Shown here: positions 1-5,835 of the stretch, piece after piece | Layout: the number at the start of each line of letters is the position of its first letter | How positions within the stretch are numbered: the first letter of the stretch is position 1 | Virus record (IMG/VR): IMGVR_UViG_3300047376_000758 | Location: 1 to 47,079 of that record | DNA: 47,079 bases | Reading direction: 5' to 3' (one strand) | DNA from: a virus | Program-made: the position numbers and the translations under genes | Notes under the pieces: model-generated | What the model was told of the DNA's origin: nothing | Databases searched by the model: none | The model's input: the letters and a program-made list of their open reading frames with translations, nothing else

Positions 1-2
1 GC

Positions 3-734
3 GAGTTAGAACTTCAACAGTCTTACGGCTATCGAGTTGACAGACAAAAATATAAAGATCTATATATTAATAAACCAAAAAACCAAAATAAAATGTATAT
101 AAACGCAACAGAGCAGACAAGCACATTCCCAGTACCAGTATCTAAATTAAAAGGAAGATTAATGGATATGATGGGTAAAACATGGGATACGATGCATGGT
201 GAATTTGAAATCAACATGGATACGATTGCTTGGATAATGGATAATGTTAAGACATCCATGTACACCACAGAAAGATCTTACATATATAACAAAGCATTTG
301 CTAAGTATTTTCAAATTAAAACTCACGCTGAAGAAGCTGAAAGATTTCCATTTGGTAAAGACGCTTATCAAGCTTATTTAGATACTTTAACCACTAGATA
401 TAATGGTAATGGTAATTGGAGATATGACAATAATGAAATCGAAAGGTTTCAAAAGATAAGAGACTGGGCAGGTGAAAGAGGTCTTTATACTAAAGGCGAT
501 ACTAAAACACAGTTTTGTAAGTTGATGGAAGAAGCAGGTGAACTAGGTAGAGCAGTACTAAAAGATGATAAAGAAGAGTTCGTAGATGCTATTGGCGATA
601 TGGTAGTTGTATTAACTAATATGGCTCATCTTGGTGGTACAACAATTGAAAAGTGTATAGACACTGCATACAAGGTTATTTCTAAAAGAACTGGTAAAAT
701 GGTTAACGGAACATTTGTTAAAGATGAAAAGTAA
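3..734 (+). CDS. MazG-type nucleotide pyrophosphohydrolase, 5' end outside the window
   Basis: Frame 3 is open from the first bases of the window to the stop at 734, so this is the C-terminal 243 residues of a longer protein unless translation begins at the ATG at 93, which has an A-rich leader. The last third is a MazG-like all-alpha domain: the motif EEAGELG (about residue 176 of the visible part) followed by KEEFVDAIGDMVVVL gives the ExxE and ExxD pattern that binds Mg2+ in this superfamily. Such enzymes hydrolyse (d)NTPs to monophosphates; phages use them for nucleotide-pool or (p)ppGpp control. The roughly 130 residues before the domain are not recognised. It overlaps the next gene by 11 bases and begins a nucleotide-metabolism block that ends in nrdJ. 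The MazG call is firm; the substrate is unknown. Confidence 0.82.
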   Translation, partial: ELELQQSYGYRVDRQKYKDLYINKPKNQNKMYINATEQTSTFPVPVSKLKGRLMDMMGKTWDTMHGEFEINMDTIAWIMDNVKTSMYTTERSYIYNKAFAKYFQIKTHAEEAERFPFGKDAYQAYLDTLTTRYNGNGNWRYDNNEIERFQKIRDWAGERGLYTKGDTKTQFCKLMEEAGELGRAVLKDDKEEFVDAIGDMVVVLTNMAHLGGTTIEKCIDTAYKVISKRTGKMVNGTFVKDEK

Positions 735-1056
735 GACTATAATATTCAGAGACCCTGTTGTAGAAAGAGTTTGCGATAAGTTCGTTAAACGTTCTGATGT
801 TGGCTATGCTAAGTATGGCAGAACATTACACGATGAAAGAACTGGTAAGCACAAAAGCTTAGCTGGTTATTTAAATGATGTGCAAGAAGAATTAATGGAT
901 GCTATTTTATATATTCAAGCTGCTAAAGAAGAAATATCTGATAATGTAGCTGACAAAGCTATAGCTGAAGCTAATAAGGCTAGTTTTAGACCTCCACATC
1001 CAAGCCACGCTTCATCTGCTCAATTAGACTGGGACGATCATGTCGCGCCGGTTTAA
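724..1056 (+). CDS. Small MazG-like phage protein
   Basis: A 110-residue protein. I start it at the ATG at 724, inside the end of the preceding gene, rather than at the TTG at 715. It contains RSDVGYAKYGRTL followed by LAGYLNDVQEELMDAILYIQAA, the pattern of a short phage family (RxxxGxxKYGxTL...EEL.DA..Y) related to the MazG/dNTP pyrophosphohydrolase fold. The C-terminal 35 residues (Ala-, His- and Pro-rich) look flexible. Two MazG-like genes in a row next to ribonucleotide reductase point to control of the dNTP pool. The fold assignment is moderately sure; the activity is inferred. The gene overlaps the following nuclease gene by 17 bases. Confidence 0.7.
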   Translation: MKSKTIIFRDPVVERVCDKFVKRSDVGYAKYGRTLHDERTGKHKSLAGYLNDVQEELMDAILYIQAAKEEISDNVADKAIAEANKASFRPPHPSHASSAQLDWDDHVAPV

Positions 1057-1489
1057 ACGAAAGAAAGGTCCGGTAAGATCTAAAAAAGTTAAACATGATG
1101 GCATACAATTTGCGTCAGGTTTAGAAAAACATATGTACATAGCTTTGAAAAAAGCTAAGATAAAAGCACAATATGAGGGACAAACTTACGAGCTTGTCCC
1201 TTCTTTTAACTTCGATCAAGAAGCTTATGAAAGACAAAGTAATGGTAAAGGTGAGTTCCGTAATCGAGGTAATAAGAAAATACTTAATATTAAGTATACG
1301 CCAGATTTTGTGGGAGATAGCTTTATCATTGAATGTAAAGGACGTGCTAATGAATCTTTTCCCATACGCTGGAAGTTATTTAAAGCTTACGTACATAAAA
1401 ACTTACCGAACATTACGTTATACAAACCTCAAAATCAAAAGGAATGCGAAGAAACCGTGAACTTAATTCTTGGGAAAAGAAAGACCTAG
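1040..1489 (+). CDS. PD-(D/E)XK nuclease, DUF1064-like
   Basis: A 149-residue protein with a very basic N-terminus (MSRRFKRKKGPVRSKK). It then has DGIQFASGLEKHMYIALKK and, after a linker, IKYTPDFVGDSFIIECKGRA followed by WKLFKAY. The spacing of Glu (SGLEKH), Asp (TPDF) and E-x-K (ECK) is the catalytic signature of PD-(D/E)XK nucleases, and the overall pattern matches the phage DUF1064 family. Members lie in early or replication blocks of many phages, where a recombination/repair or Holliday-junction-type role has been suggested. The gene overlaps both neighbours, consistent with one operon. Target and polarity are not readable from sequence. Confidence 0.75.
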   Translation: MSRRFKRKKGPVRSKKVKHDGIQFASGLEKHMYIALKKAKIKAQYEGQTYELVPSFNFDQEAYERQSNGKGEFRNRGNKKILNIKYTPDFVGDSFIIECKGRANESFPIRWKLFKAYVHKNLPNITLYKPQNQKECEETVNLILGKRKT

Positions 1490-1638
1490 CTAGAAGAAAA
1501 TATGCTGAGCGTAAACTACAAAAGTTTATAGACTGGAGTATAGAAGCTAAGGGCTGTTTAAAATATAAAGACCTAATTAAATATAGTAAAGAATATGGCC
1601 AAACTGACACTATCACCGTATCGAGAGAGAACCCGTAA
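1444..1638 (+). CDS. Small basic hypothetical protein
   Basis: A 64-residue frame rich in Lys, Arg and Glu (ELNSWEKKDLARRKYAERKLQ) that begins 46 bases inside the end of the nuclease gene and overlaps the next small gene by 44 bases. I do not recognise it. The composition predicts a helical, charged, soluble protein. The long overlaps on both sides lower confidence, but removing it would leave a gap of about 100 bases in an otherwise gapless operon, and its residue usage looks protein-like. Confidence 0.5.
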   Translation: MRRNRELNSWEKKDLARRKYAERKLQKFIDWSIEAKGCLKYKDLIKYSKEYGQTDTITVSRENP

Positions 1639-1729
1639 GAAAAGACCAGGTGTTCATGCTAAAAGCAAAACATCAAATTCTAAAGATAGTAGAAACTATA
1701 AGAAAAAATATAAAGGACAAGGGAAATGA
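1595..1729 (+). CDS. 44-residue basic protein with RPGVHAKSK motif
   Basis: A short gene whose product is MAKLTLSPYRERTRKKRPGV and then HAKSKTSNSKDSRNYKKKYKGQGK in sequence. The pattern KRPGVHAK.K..N.K.S.NYKK.Y.GQG is one I have seen repeatedly as a tiny hypothetical protein in marine and T4-like phage genomes (from memory, not searched). It is extremely basic, with no hydrophobic core, so it probably binds nucleic acid or a nucleoprotein complex. Its stop overlaps the next start in ATGA form, supporting coupled translation and a real gene. Confidence 0.72.
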   Translation: MAKLTLSPYRERTRKKRPGVHAKSKTSNSKDSRNYKKKYKGQGK

Positions 1730-1950
1730 AAGAAAGTACTTTGCTAGAAATGCAAAACAAAATTAAAGCTATGACAAATGTGTTACAGCAATTAATAAAT
1801 GAACAAATGCACTTAAGAGAATTAAGTGTAGGTACATTAGAAGCTTTAAAGCTTATGCCAGGTTATGATAAAGCTATTGAAGATCTAAAACAAGAAGTTA
1901 TAAACAAAAAAGAAGACAAAGATGGAGTTAAGCAACAAGATACTAAGTGA
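1726..1950 (+). CDS. Small coiled-coil protein upstream of nrdJ
   Basis: A 74-residue protein, start at the ATG that overlaps the previous stop (ATGA). It is almost entirely helical: heptad-like spacing of Leu/Ile/Met runs through LLEMQNKIKAMTNVLQQLIN, followed by a charged tail (KKEDKDG). It overlaps the ribonucleotide reductase start by 29 bases, so the two are probably translated together. I do not recognise a family; a small accessory or structural role is possible. Confidence 0.62.
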   Translation: MKESTLLEMQNKIKAMTNVLQQLINEQMHLRELSVGTLEALKLMPGYDKAIEDLKQEVINKKEDKDGVKQQDTK

Positions 1951-3784
1951 TATAACAGTATACATGAAGTATGCTAAATTTGTACCTGAGTTAAATCGTA
2001 GAGAAACTTGGGAAGAATTAGTTACTAGAAACAAAAACATGCATATTAAAAAGTATCCTGCATTGACCGATCAAATAGAAGAAGCTTATAAATTAGTATA
2101 TGAAAAGAAAATTTTACCTAGCATGCGTTCGCTACAGTTCGGAGGTAAACCGATTGAGATCTCGCCTAATAGAGTCTATAATTGTGCTTATCTACCTATT
2201 GATAGCATTGAGTGTTTTCATGAAATAATGTTTTTATTACTTGGTGGGACTGGAGTAGGTTACTCTGTACAAAACCACCATGTGTCTAAACTACCTATAG
2301 TTAATAAACCTTATGTTAAAAGAACTAGAAGGTTTTTAATCGGTGACAGTATTGAAGGTTGGGCTGATGCAATTAAAGTTCTTATGAAGTCTTATATGGG
2401 CGATAAGAGATCATCTAGCGTACAGTTTGATTTTTCTGATATTAGACCAAAGGGAGCTCAATTAGTTACCTCTGGTGGCAAAGCGCCAGGGCCACAACCA
2501 TTAAAAGAGTGCATACTAAAAATTAAAGGTATACTAGATGGTAAAGAAGATGGTACACCACTTTCTACTTTAGAAGCTCATGATATTGTTTGCCATATTG
2601 CAGATGCTGTTTTAGCAGGTGGTATACGTAGAGCAGCACTTATTAGTTTGTTTTCTGCTGAAGATAACGAAATGATTGGAGCTAAAGCTGGTAACTGGTG
2701 GGAGACAGATCCACAAAGAGGTAGAGCTAACAATTCAGCTGTTCTTATGAGACATAAAGTAACTAAAGACTTTTTTATGGACTTATGGAAACGTGTTGAG
2801 CTATCAGGATCAGGTGAGCCTGGTATATACCTTAATAACGACAAAGACTGGGGAACAAACCCATGTTGTGAAATAGCTTTACGACCATATCAGTTTTGTA
2901 ATCTATGTGAAGTAAATGCTAGTGATATTGAATCACAAGATGATTTTAATGAGAGAGTTAGACAAGCAAGCTTCATAGGTACATTACAAGCTGGTTACAC
3001 TGACTTTCATTATTTAAGAGATGTATGGAGAGATACGACAGAGAAGGACGCCCTTATAGGTGTATCAATGACAGGGATCGCGAGTGCCGCTGTGCTGCCG
3101 TTGGATATGAAGGCCGCTGCAAATATAGTAAAAAGAGAGAATACAAAGACAGCTAAGGCTATTGGTATTAATCCAGCTGCAAGATGTACAACCGTGAAGC
3201 CTGCTGGGACAACATCTCTGGCATTAGGAACTTCATCTGGTATTCATGCATGGCATAATGATTATTATACGCGTAGAATCAGAGTTGGTAAAAACGAATC
3301 AATGTATAAGTATTTATCAGAAAACCATCCTGAGTTAATTGAAGATGAGTTTTTCAGACCTCATGATACTGCTGTGATTAGTATACCACAAAAAGCACCT
3401 AAAGATTCTATATTAAGACATGAATCACCATTTGATTTACTTGAAAGAATAAAGAAGGTTGCAACTGAATGGGTTAAGCCAGGCCATAGAAAAGGATCTA
3501 ACACTCACAATGTTTCAGCTACTGTTAGTTTAAAGCAAAACGAGTGGGATCAGGCTGGTGAGTGGATGTGGAAAAACAGAGATCATTACAATGGTTTATC
3601 TGTACTTCCTTACGACGGCGGAACTTATACTCAAGCGCCATTTGAAGATATAAGCAAAGTACAATACGATATGGCTATGAAACATTTAAAAGATGTTGAC
3701 TTAAGTAAGATCGTAGAAACAGAAGATGAAACAGATCTTGCTGGAGAAATTGCTTGCGGAGCAGATGGATGTGAAATAAAATGA
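1922..3784 (+). CDS. nrdJ: Adenosylcobalamin-dependent (class II, monomeric) ribonucleotide reductase
   Basis: A 620-residue class II reductase that converts ribonucleotides to deoxyribonucleotides using coenzyme B12 and needs no oxygen and no small subunit. Visible active-site elements: NCAYLP near residue 87 (the redox Cys on the first strand of the barrel), the finger-loop motif NPCCEI at 313-318 (thiyl-radical Cys and catalytic Glu), FCNLCE at 325-330 (partner Cys), KPAGTTS near 426 for phosphate binding, and the C-terminal pair C612/C617 (ACGADGCEIK), which passes electrons from thioredoxin. The Lactobacillus leichmannii-type enzyme is longer (about 740 residues); this is a compact version like those of other phages. 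No intein or frameshift interrupts it. The next gene starts in an ATGA overlap. B12 must come from the host. Confidence 0.95.
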   Translation: MELSNKILSDITVYMKYAKFVPELNRRETWEELVTRNKNMHIKKYPALTDQIEEAYKLVYEKKILPSMRSLQFGGKPIEISPNRVYNCAYLPIDSIECFHEIMFLLLGGTGVGYSVQNHHVSKLPIVNKPYVKRTRRFLIGDSIEGWADAIKVLMKSYMGDKRSSSVQFDFSDIRPKGAQLVTSGGKAPGPQPLKECILKIKGILDGKEDGTPLSTLEAHDIVCHIADAVLAGGIRRAALISLFSAEDNEMIGAKAGNWWETDPQRGRANNSAVLMRHKVTKDFFMDLWKRVELSGSGEPGIYLNNDKDWGTNPCCEIALRPYQFCNLCEVNASDIESQDDFNERVRQASFIGTLQAGYTDFHYLRDVWRDTTEKDALIGVSMTGIASAAVLPLDMKAAANIVKRENTKTAKAIGINPAARCTTVKPAGTTSLALGTSSGIHAWHNDYYTRRIRVGKNESMYKYLSENHPELIEDEFFRPHDTAVISIPQKAPKDSILRHESPFDLLERIKKVATEWVKPGHRKGSNTHNVSATVSLKQNEWDQAGEWMWKNRDHYNGLSVLPYDGGTYTQAPFEDISKVQYDMAMKHLKDVDLSKIVETEDETDLAGEIACGADGCEIK

Positions 3785-4041
3785 TAGCATCAGCTGTGTA
3801 CGGATTTGTTGCTGCAATACTGGTTCTTGCAATAACATTTATGGTAATAATGCTAACTAGTCGGTTTGCAAAAGCCGGCTATGGCATTATGTACGGAAGT
3901 TTATTTATTAAAATGGTAACTTTATCTGCTTTTACTTTAGCAGTTAAACCTCATTTAGGCGATGCTATAATATATGCAGCTATTGTTTTAATAAGTATAA
4001 TGTTTTCTAATGTTTATCTTATAATAAAAATAAAACAATGA
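3781..4041 (+). CDS. Small three-segment membrane protein
   Basis: An 86-residue protein dominated by hydrophobic stretches: residues 3-26 (SAVYGFVAAILVLAITFMVI), about 35-56 and about 62-83, separated by short basic loops (TSRFAK, VKPHLG). It ends in Lys-rich IIKIKQ. This predicts a small inner-membrane protein with three spans. It follows nrdJ in an ATGA overlap and is itself followed by another small membrane gene in the same way. It could be a holin-like or superinfection protein, but no family is recognised and it is not beside the amidase. Confidence 0.68.
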   Translation: MIASAVYGFVAAILVLAITFMVIMLTSRFAKAGYGIMYGSLFIKMVTLSAFTLAVKPHLGDAIIYAAIVLISIMFSNVYLIIKIKQ

Positions 4042-4193
4042 GAAAATTAGCAATAATAGGTGGCATAAGCCTAGCTAGCTTTGCAGCTGGCAATATGATT
4101 ATGCATAAACAAAAAATCAATTTAAATCCTAATACTTTAGCTATAGCTAGTGGAGGTTTTATATTTGCTTTTGGTATTACTTATAGATTCTAA
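4038..4193 (+). CDS. 51-residue small membrane protein
   Basis: The reading frame starts with the ATG that overlaps the previous TGA and encodes MRKLAIIGGISLASFAAGNM, a polar HKQKINLNPN middle, and then NTLAIASGGFIFAFGITYRF. Two hydrophobic segments of about 18 residues flank a polar turn, so a hairpin membrane protein is predicted. Paired with the preceding three-segment protein, it suggests a small membrane complex. No homolog is recognised. Confidence 0.62.
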   Translation: MRKLAIIGGISLASFAAGNMIMHKQKINLNPNTLAIASGGFIFAFGITYRF

Positions 4194-4203
4194 AATTAAA
4201 ATT

Positions 4204-4245
4204 ATGTGTGAAAACTGTCCGGGCGGATTTTGCCCATGGTGCTAA
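4204..4245 (+). CDS. 13-residue Cys-rich microprotein candidate (double CxxC)
   Basis: A complete tiny frame, MCENCPGGFCPWC, sits between the last membrane gene and the transcription terminator, with an A-rich leader like those of its neighbours. It has two CxxC pairs separated by four residues, enough to hold one Zn2+ or Fe ion. It is so short that chance is a real alternative, although four Cys in thirteen codons in AT-rich DNA is unusual, and the local GC content is higher than around it. No function is claimed. Confidence 0.35.
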   Translation: MCENCPGGFCPWC

Positions 4246-4250
4246 ATATA

Positions 4251-4283
4251 AAAAGGGGAGGTCATTACGACTTCCCCTTTTTT
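4251..4283. terminator. Bidirectional intrinsic terminator between converging operons
   Basis: AAAAGGGGAGGTC, a five-base loop ATTAC, and GACTTCCCCTTTTTT form a hairpin of about 13 pairs (one G-T wobble) with T-runs on both outer sides. It lies in the only convergent gap of the window, between the rightward nucleotide operon and the leftward late operon, and can stop transcripts from both. Confidence 0.9.
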
Positions 4284-4292
4284 GGTTACAGG

Positions 4293-4319
4293 AACTTTGG
4301 GTATGGTGCCCAGTTTTTT
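4293..4319 (+). terminator. Second, weaker hairpin with T-run
   Basis: AACTTTGGG, loop TATGGTG, CCCAGTT followed directly by more T residues; the stem has seven pairs with a TT bulge. An outer repeat GGAAC (4291-4295) and GTTCC (4323-4327) could form an alternative, longer closing stem. It probably backs up the terminator just upstream for rightward transcripts. Confidence 0.5.
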
Positions 4320-4330
4320 ATTGTTCCTAA

Positions 4331-4591
4331 TTAAAATCTACTACAGCACCAGCGCTTTCTAGCTGCTCTGCCTCTTTCTCCATCCCAACTTTTAGATCTA
4401 CTACAAAATGCTTTTTGTCTTTTGTAAGCTTTAGTACCTACTTTGACATCACACTTAGTAACTGCAGTCTTTAGTTTACTTTTAGGATTTTTCTTTCTAT
4501 ATTCTTTAACTCCTTTAGCAGTCATTCCAGCTCCTTCTTCAGTTGTCCTAAAATTCCTACCTTTACCTTTTGTAGTTTTTCTTATTGCCAT
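4331..4591 (-). CDS. Small basic Cys-containing protein (DUF6321-like)
   Basis: An 86-residue, strongly basic protein. The core GAGMTAKGVKEYRKKNPKSK followed by LKTAVT and, later, KAFCSRSKSWDGERGRAARKRW matches my memory of a family (DUF6321-type: MTakGVk.YR..NPgSkLktAVT...K.R..SFC.R) seen in marine phages and large eukaryotic viruses. It carries four Cys (CDV, FCS, WCC), which may bind metal or form disulfides. It is the last gene of the late operon, 12 bases before the terminator hairpins. The biochemical role is unknown; a virion or DNA-binding role is inferred from charge and operon position only. Confidence 0.72.
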   Translation of the reverse strand: MAIRKTTKGKGRNFRTTEEGAGMTAKGVKEYRKKNPKSKLKTAVTKCDVKVGTKAYKRQKAFCSRSKSWDGERGRAARKRWCCSRF

Positions 4592-4594
4592 AAC

Positions 4595-4792
4595 TTATTT
4601 TTTATTTTCTATTTGCTCATCAGTTAAAGGTACATCAGCATCATCTGACGGTCTAAGCTTTATTACTCCATTATCACAATAAAACTCTCTTCTTTCTTTA
4701 GAAGCTTCTTCTTTACCACCTTCTTTTTTAGCATATCCAGCTTCCCATTTTTTCCAAGCTTTTTTGCATTCATTTTTACCTCTTGATCTCAT
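4595..4792 (-). CDS. Small charged hypothetical protein
   Basis: A 65-residue protein with a Lys/Glu-rich N-terminal half (CKKAWKKWEAGYAKKEGGKE) and an acidic C-terminal half (DDADVPLTDEQIE). Two Cys are present (NECKK, FYCDN). It is not recognised. It begins one base after the stop of the 37-residue gene upstream and ends three bases before the start of the next, so it belongs to the block of five tiny genes at the end of the late operon. Confidence 0.62.
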   Translation of the reverse strand: MRSRGKNECKKAWKKWEAGYAKKEGGKEEASKERREFYCDNGVIKLRPSDDADVPLTDEQIENKK

Positions 4793-4793
4793 A

Positions 4794-4907
4794 TTATTTC
4801 TTTTTTATTGGTACACAATTGTTTACCATTCTATTACCTTTTTTTTTCATACCTTTTTTGACATAGCCATCCCAGCAAGGTTTTTTCTTTTTTCTTTTAG
4901 TAGCCAT
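4794..4907 (-). CDS. 37-residue protein with CWDGYVKKGMKKK motif
   Basis: A tiny gene encoding MATKRKKKKP and then CWDGYVKKGMKKKGNRMVNN and CVPIKKK. The pattern PCW.GY...G.K.K.gr.VpNCVP is a recurrent micro-domain in marine phage and giant-virus genomes, as a stand-alone protein or at the end of other proteins (from memory). Two conserved Cys bracket a basic beta-hairpin-like stretch. Its start overlaps the stop of the upstream 91-residue gene by one base (TAATG), which strongly supports translation. Function unknown. Confidence 0.78.
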   Translation of the reverse strand: MATKRKKKKPCWDGYVKKGMKKKGNRMVNNCVPIKKK

Positions 4908-5182
4908 TACTTTTTCTTTTTACGAGTTCTACTTGAAGCTCCGCAAGGTGCGCCGGTTGCTACGTTAATCCAGTTTTCTTTTTCAAACCAATCACGAAGT
5001 GTAGCTCCTTTTTTACGAGCACCTTTAACATTTGATTTACTAGATCTTTTATATTTACCTTTACTAGCAGCTGAACGTTTAGCTCTTACAACTTTATCAC
5101 GCTCTGCTTTGCTCATAGATTTAACCTTACTAGCCGGTAAACACACTTTGGTAGTTCCACCACCTTTAGTTTTCTTAGCCAT
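4907..5182 (-). CDS. Small basic protein (DUF5872-like)
   Basis: A 91-residue basic protein. KVCLPASKVKSMSKAERDK is followed by a Lys/Ser-rich middle (KRSAASKGKYKRSSKSNVKG), then LRDWFEKENWINVATGAPCG, and it ends in a run of Lys. The segment W...NW..V.tG.PCG resembles the end of the family annotated DUF5872 in marine viruses (from memory). The two Cys (VCLP, PCG) are the conserved positions. It overlaps both neighbours by one base. The charge suggests nucleic-acid or virion association; there is no direct evidence for a reaction. Confidence 0.7.
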   Translation of the reverse strand: MAKKTKGGGTTKVCLPASKVKSMSKAERDKVVRAKRSAASKGKYKRSSKSNVKGARKKGATLRDWFEKENWINVATGAPCGASSRTRKKKK

Positions 5183-5424
5183 TACTTTTTTCTTTTTCTA
5201 TTACCTTTACCCATCTTGCTTGGTCCACCAGCTTTAGTACATCGTACACCCCAGCCACTAGCATAAGCACTTGGCCATACTTTAAATTTCTTTTTAGCAG
5301 CGGCTTTACAAGGTCCTGATATTTTACCTTTAGCTGGACTAGTCATTTTACCTGGGTGTCCTTTGCCACCATCAGCTTTATCAGCATGAACAGCCATTCT
5401 TTGCGCATCACTTACGTATCCCAT
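5182..5424 (-). CDS. Small basic protein with WPSAYASG motif
   Basis: An 80-residue protein with CKAAAKKKFKVWPSAYASGW followed by GVRCTKAGG. The K(F/Y)KV(W/Y)PSAYAS/N motif with a nearby Cys recurs in short proteins of phages and large DNA viruses (from memory). The N-terminus (YVSDAQRMAVHADKADGGKG) resembles the surface of many small phage proteins and the C-terminus is a Lys/Arg tail. It is the first of five tiny genes after the membrane/coiled-coil gene and overlaps the following start by one base. Function unknown. Confidence 0.72.
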   Translation of the reverse strand: MGYVSDAQRMAVHADKADGGKGHPGKMTSPAKGKISGPCKAAAKKKFKVWPSAYASGWGVRCTKAGGPSKMGKGNRKRKK

Positions 5425-5427
5425 AAT

Positions 5428-5835
5428 TTATAATTTTCTACCTTTTTTATCAACTTTAACTTCCTTTACTATAACTCTAGTATTAGGTTTTTTGTTTTGT
5501 AATTCCTCTAACTGTCTATTAAGCTCTTCTAATTTACCATCAGCTTCAGTTCCATCTTTAATCATACTAGCAGTTATACTAATTTCTTCCTTTAATATAT
5601 CTTGAGTTTGCTCTAGCATTTCTACTTGATCTTTCAACTGCATAATCATTTTCTCGTTCCACTCTTCTTTTAGTTCATATTCTAAACGAGTAACTTCTAC
5701 TGGAGGCAATGTTTTTGCTAACCTTATATCTTCTTGTAGCGTATAGTACATACCAACTAAAGTTGTAGTTAGCATTATTATGCCAATAACTGTTTTTAAA
5801 TCTATTTTAAACTCTGTGCTTTCTGATATTTTCAT
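5428..5835 (-). CDS. Membrane-anchored coiled-coil protein
   Basis: A 135-residue protein with one N-terminal transmembrane helix (residues about 13-32, LKTVIGIIMLTTTLVGMYYT) preceded by a short cytoplasmic stretch, then a long charged coiled coil (residues about 45-115) and a basic tail KKGRKL. This type-II layout is that of an inner-membrane spanin or an injection/membrane factor. Its start overlaps the stop of the giant internal protein in ATGA form. An i-spanin role is possible because the lysis cassette visible elsewhere has none, but no lipoprotein partner was found, so the role stays open. Confidence 0.65.
   Translation of the reverse strand: MKISESTEFKIDLKTVIGIIMLTTTLVGMYYTLQEDIRLAKTLPPVEVTRLEYELKEEWNEKMIMQLKDQVEMLEQTQDILKEEISITASMIKDGTEADGKLEELNRQLEELQNKKPNTRVIVKEVKVDKKGRKL

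Noticed and set aside
4764-5237. 157-codon plus-strand open frame over the small basic genes
   Set aside because: It is antisense to five well-supported tiny genes; the Phe/Leu-rich product is the mirror of Lys-rich codons.
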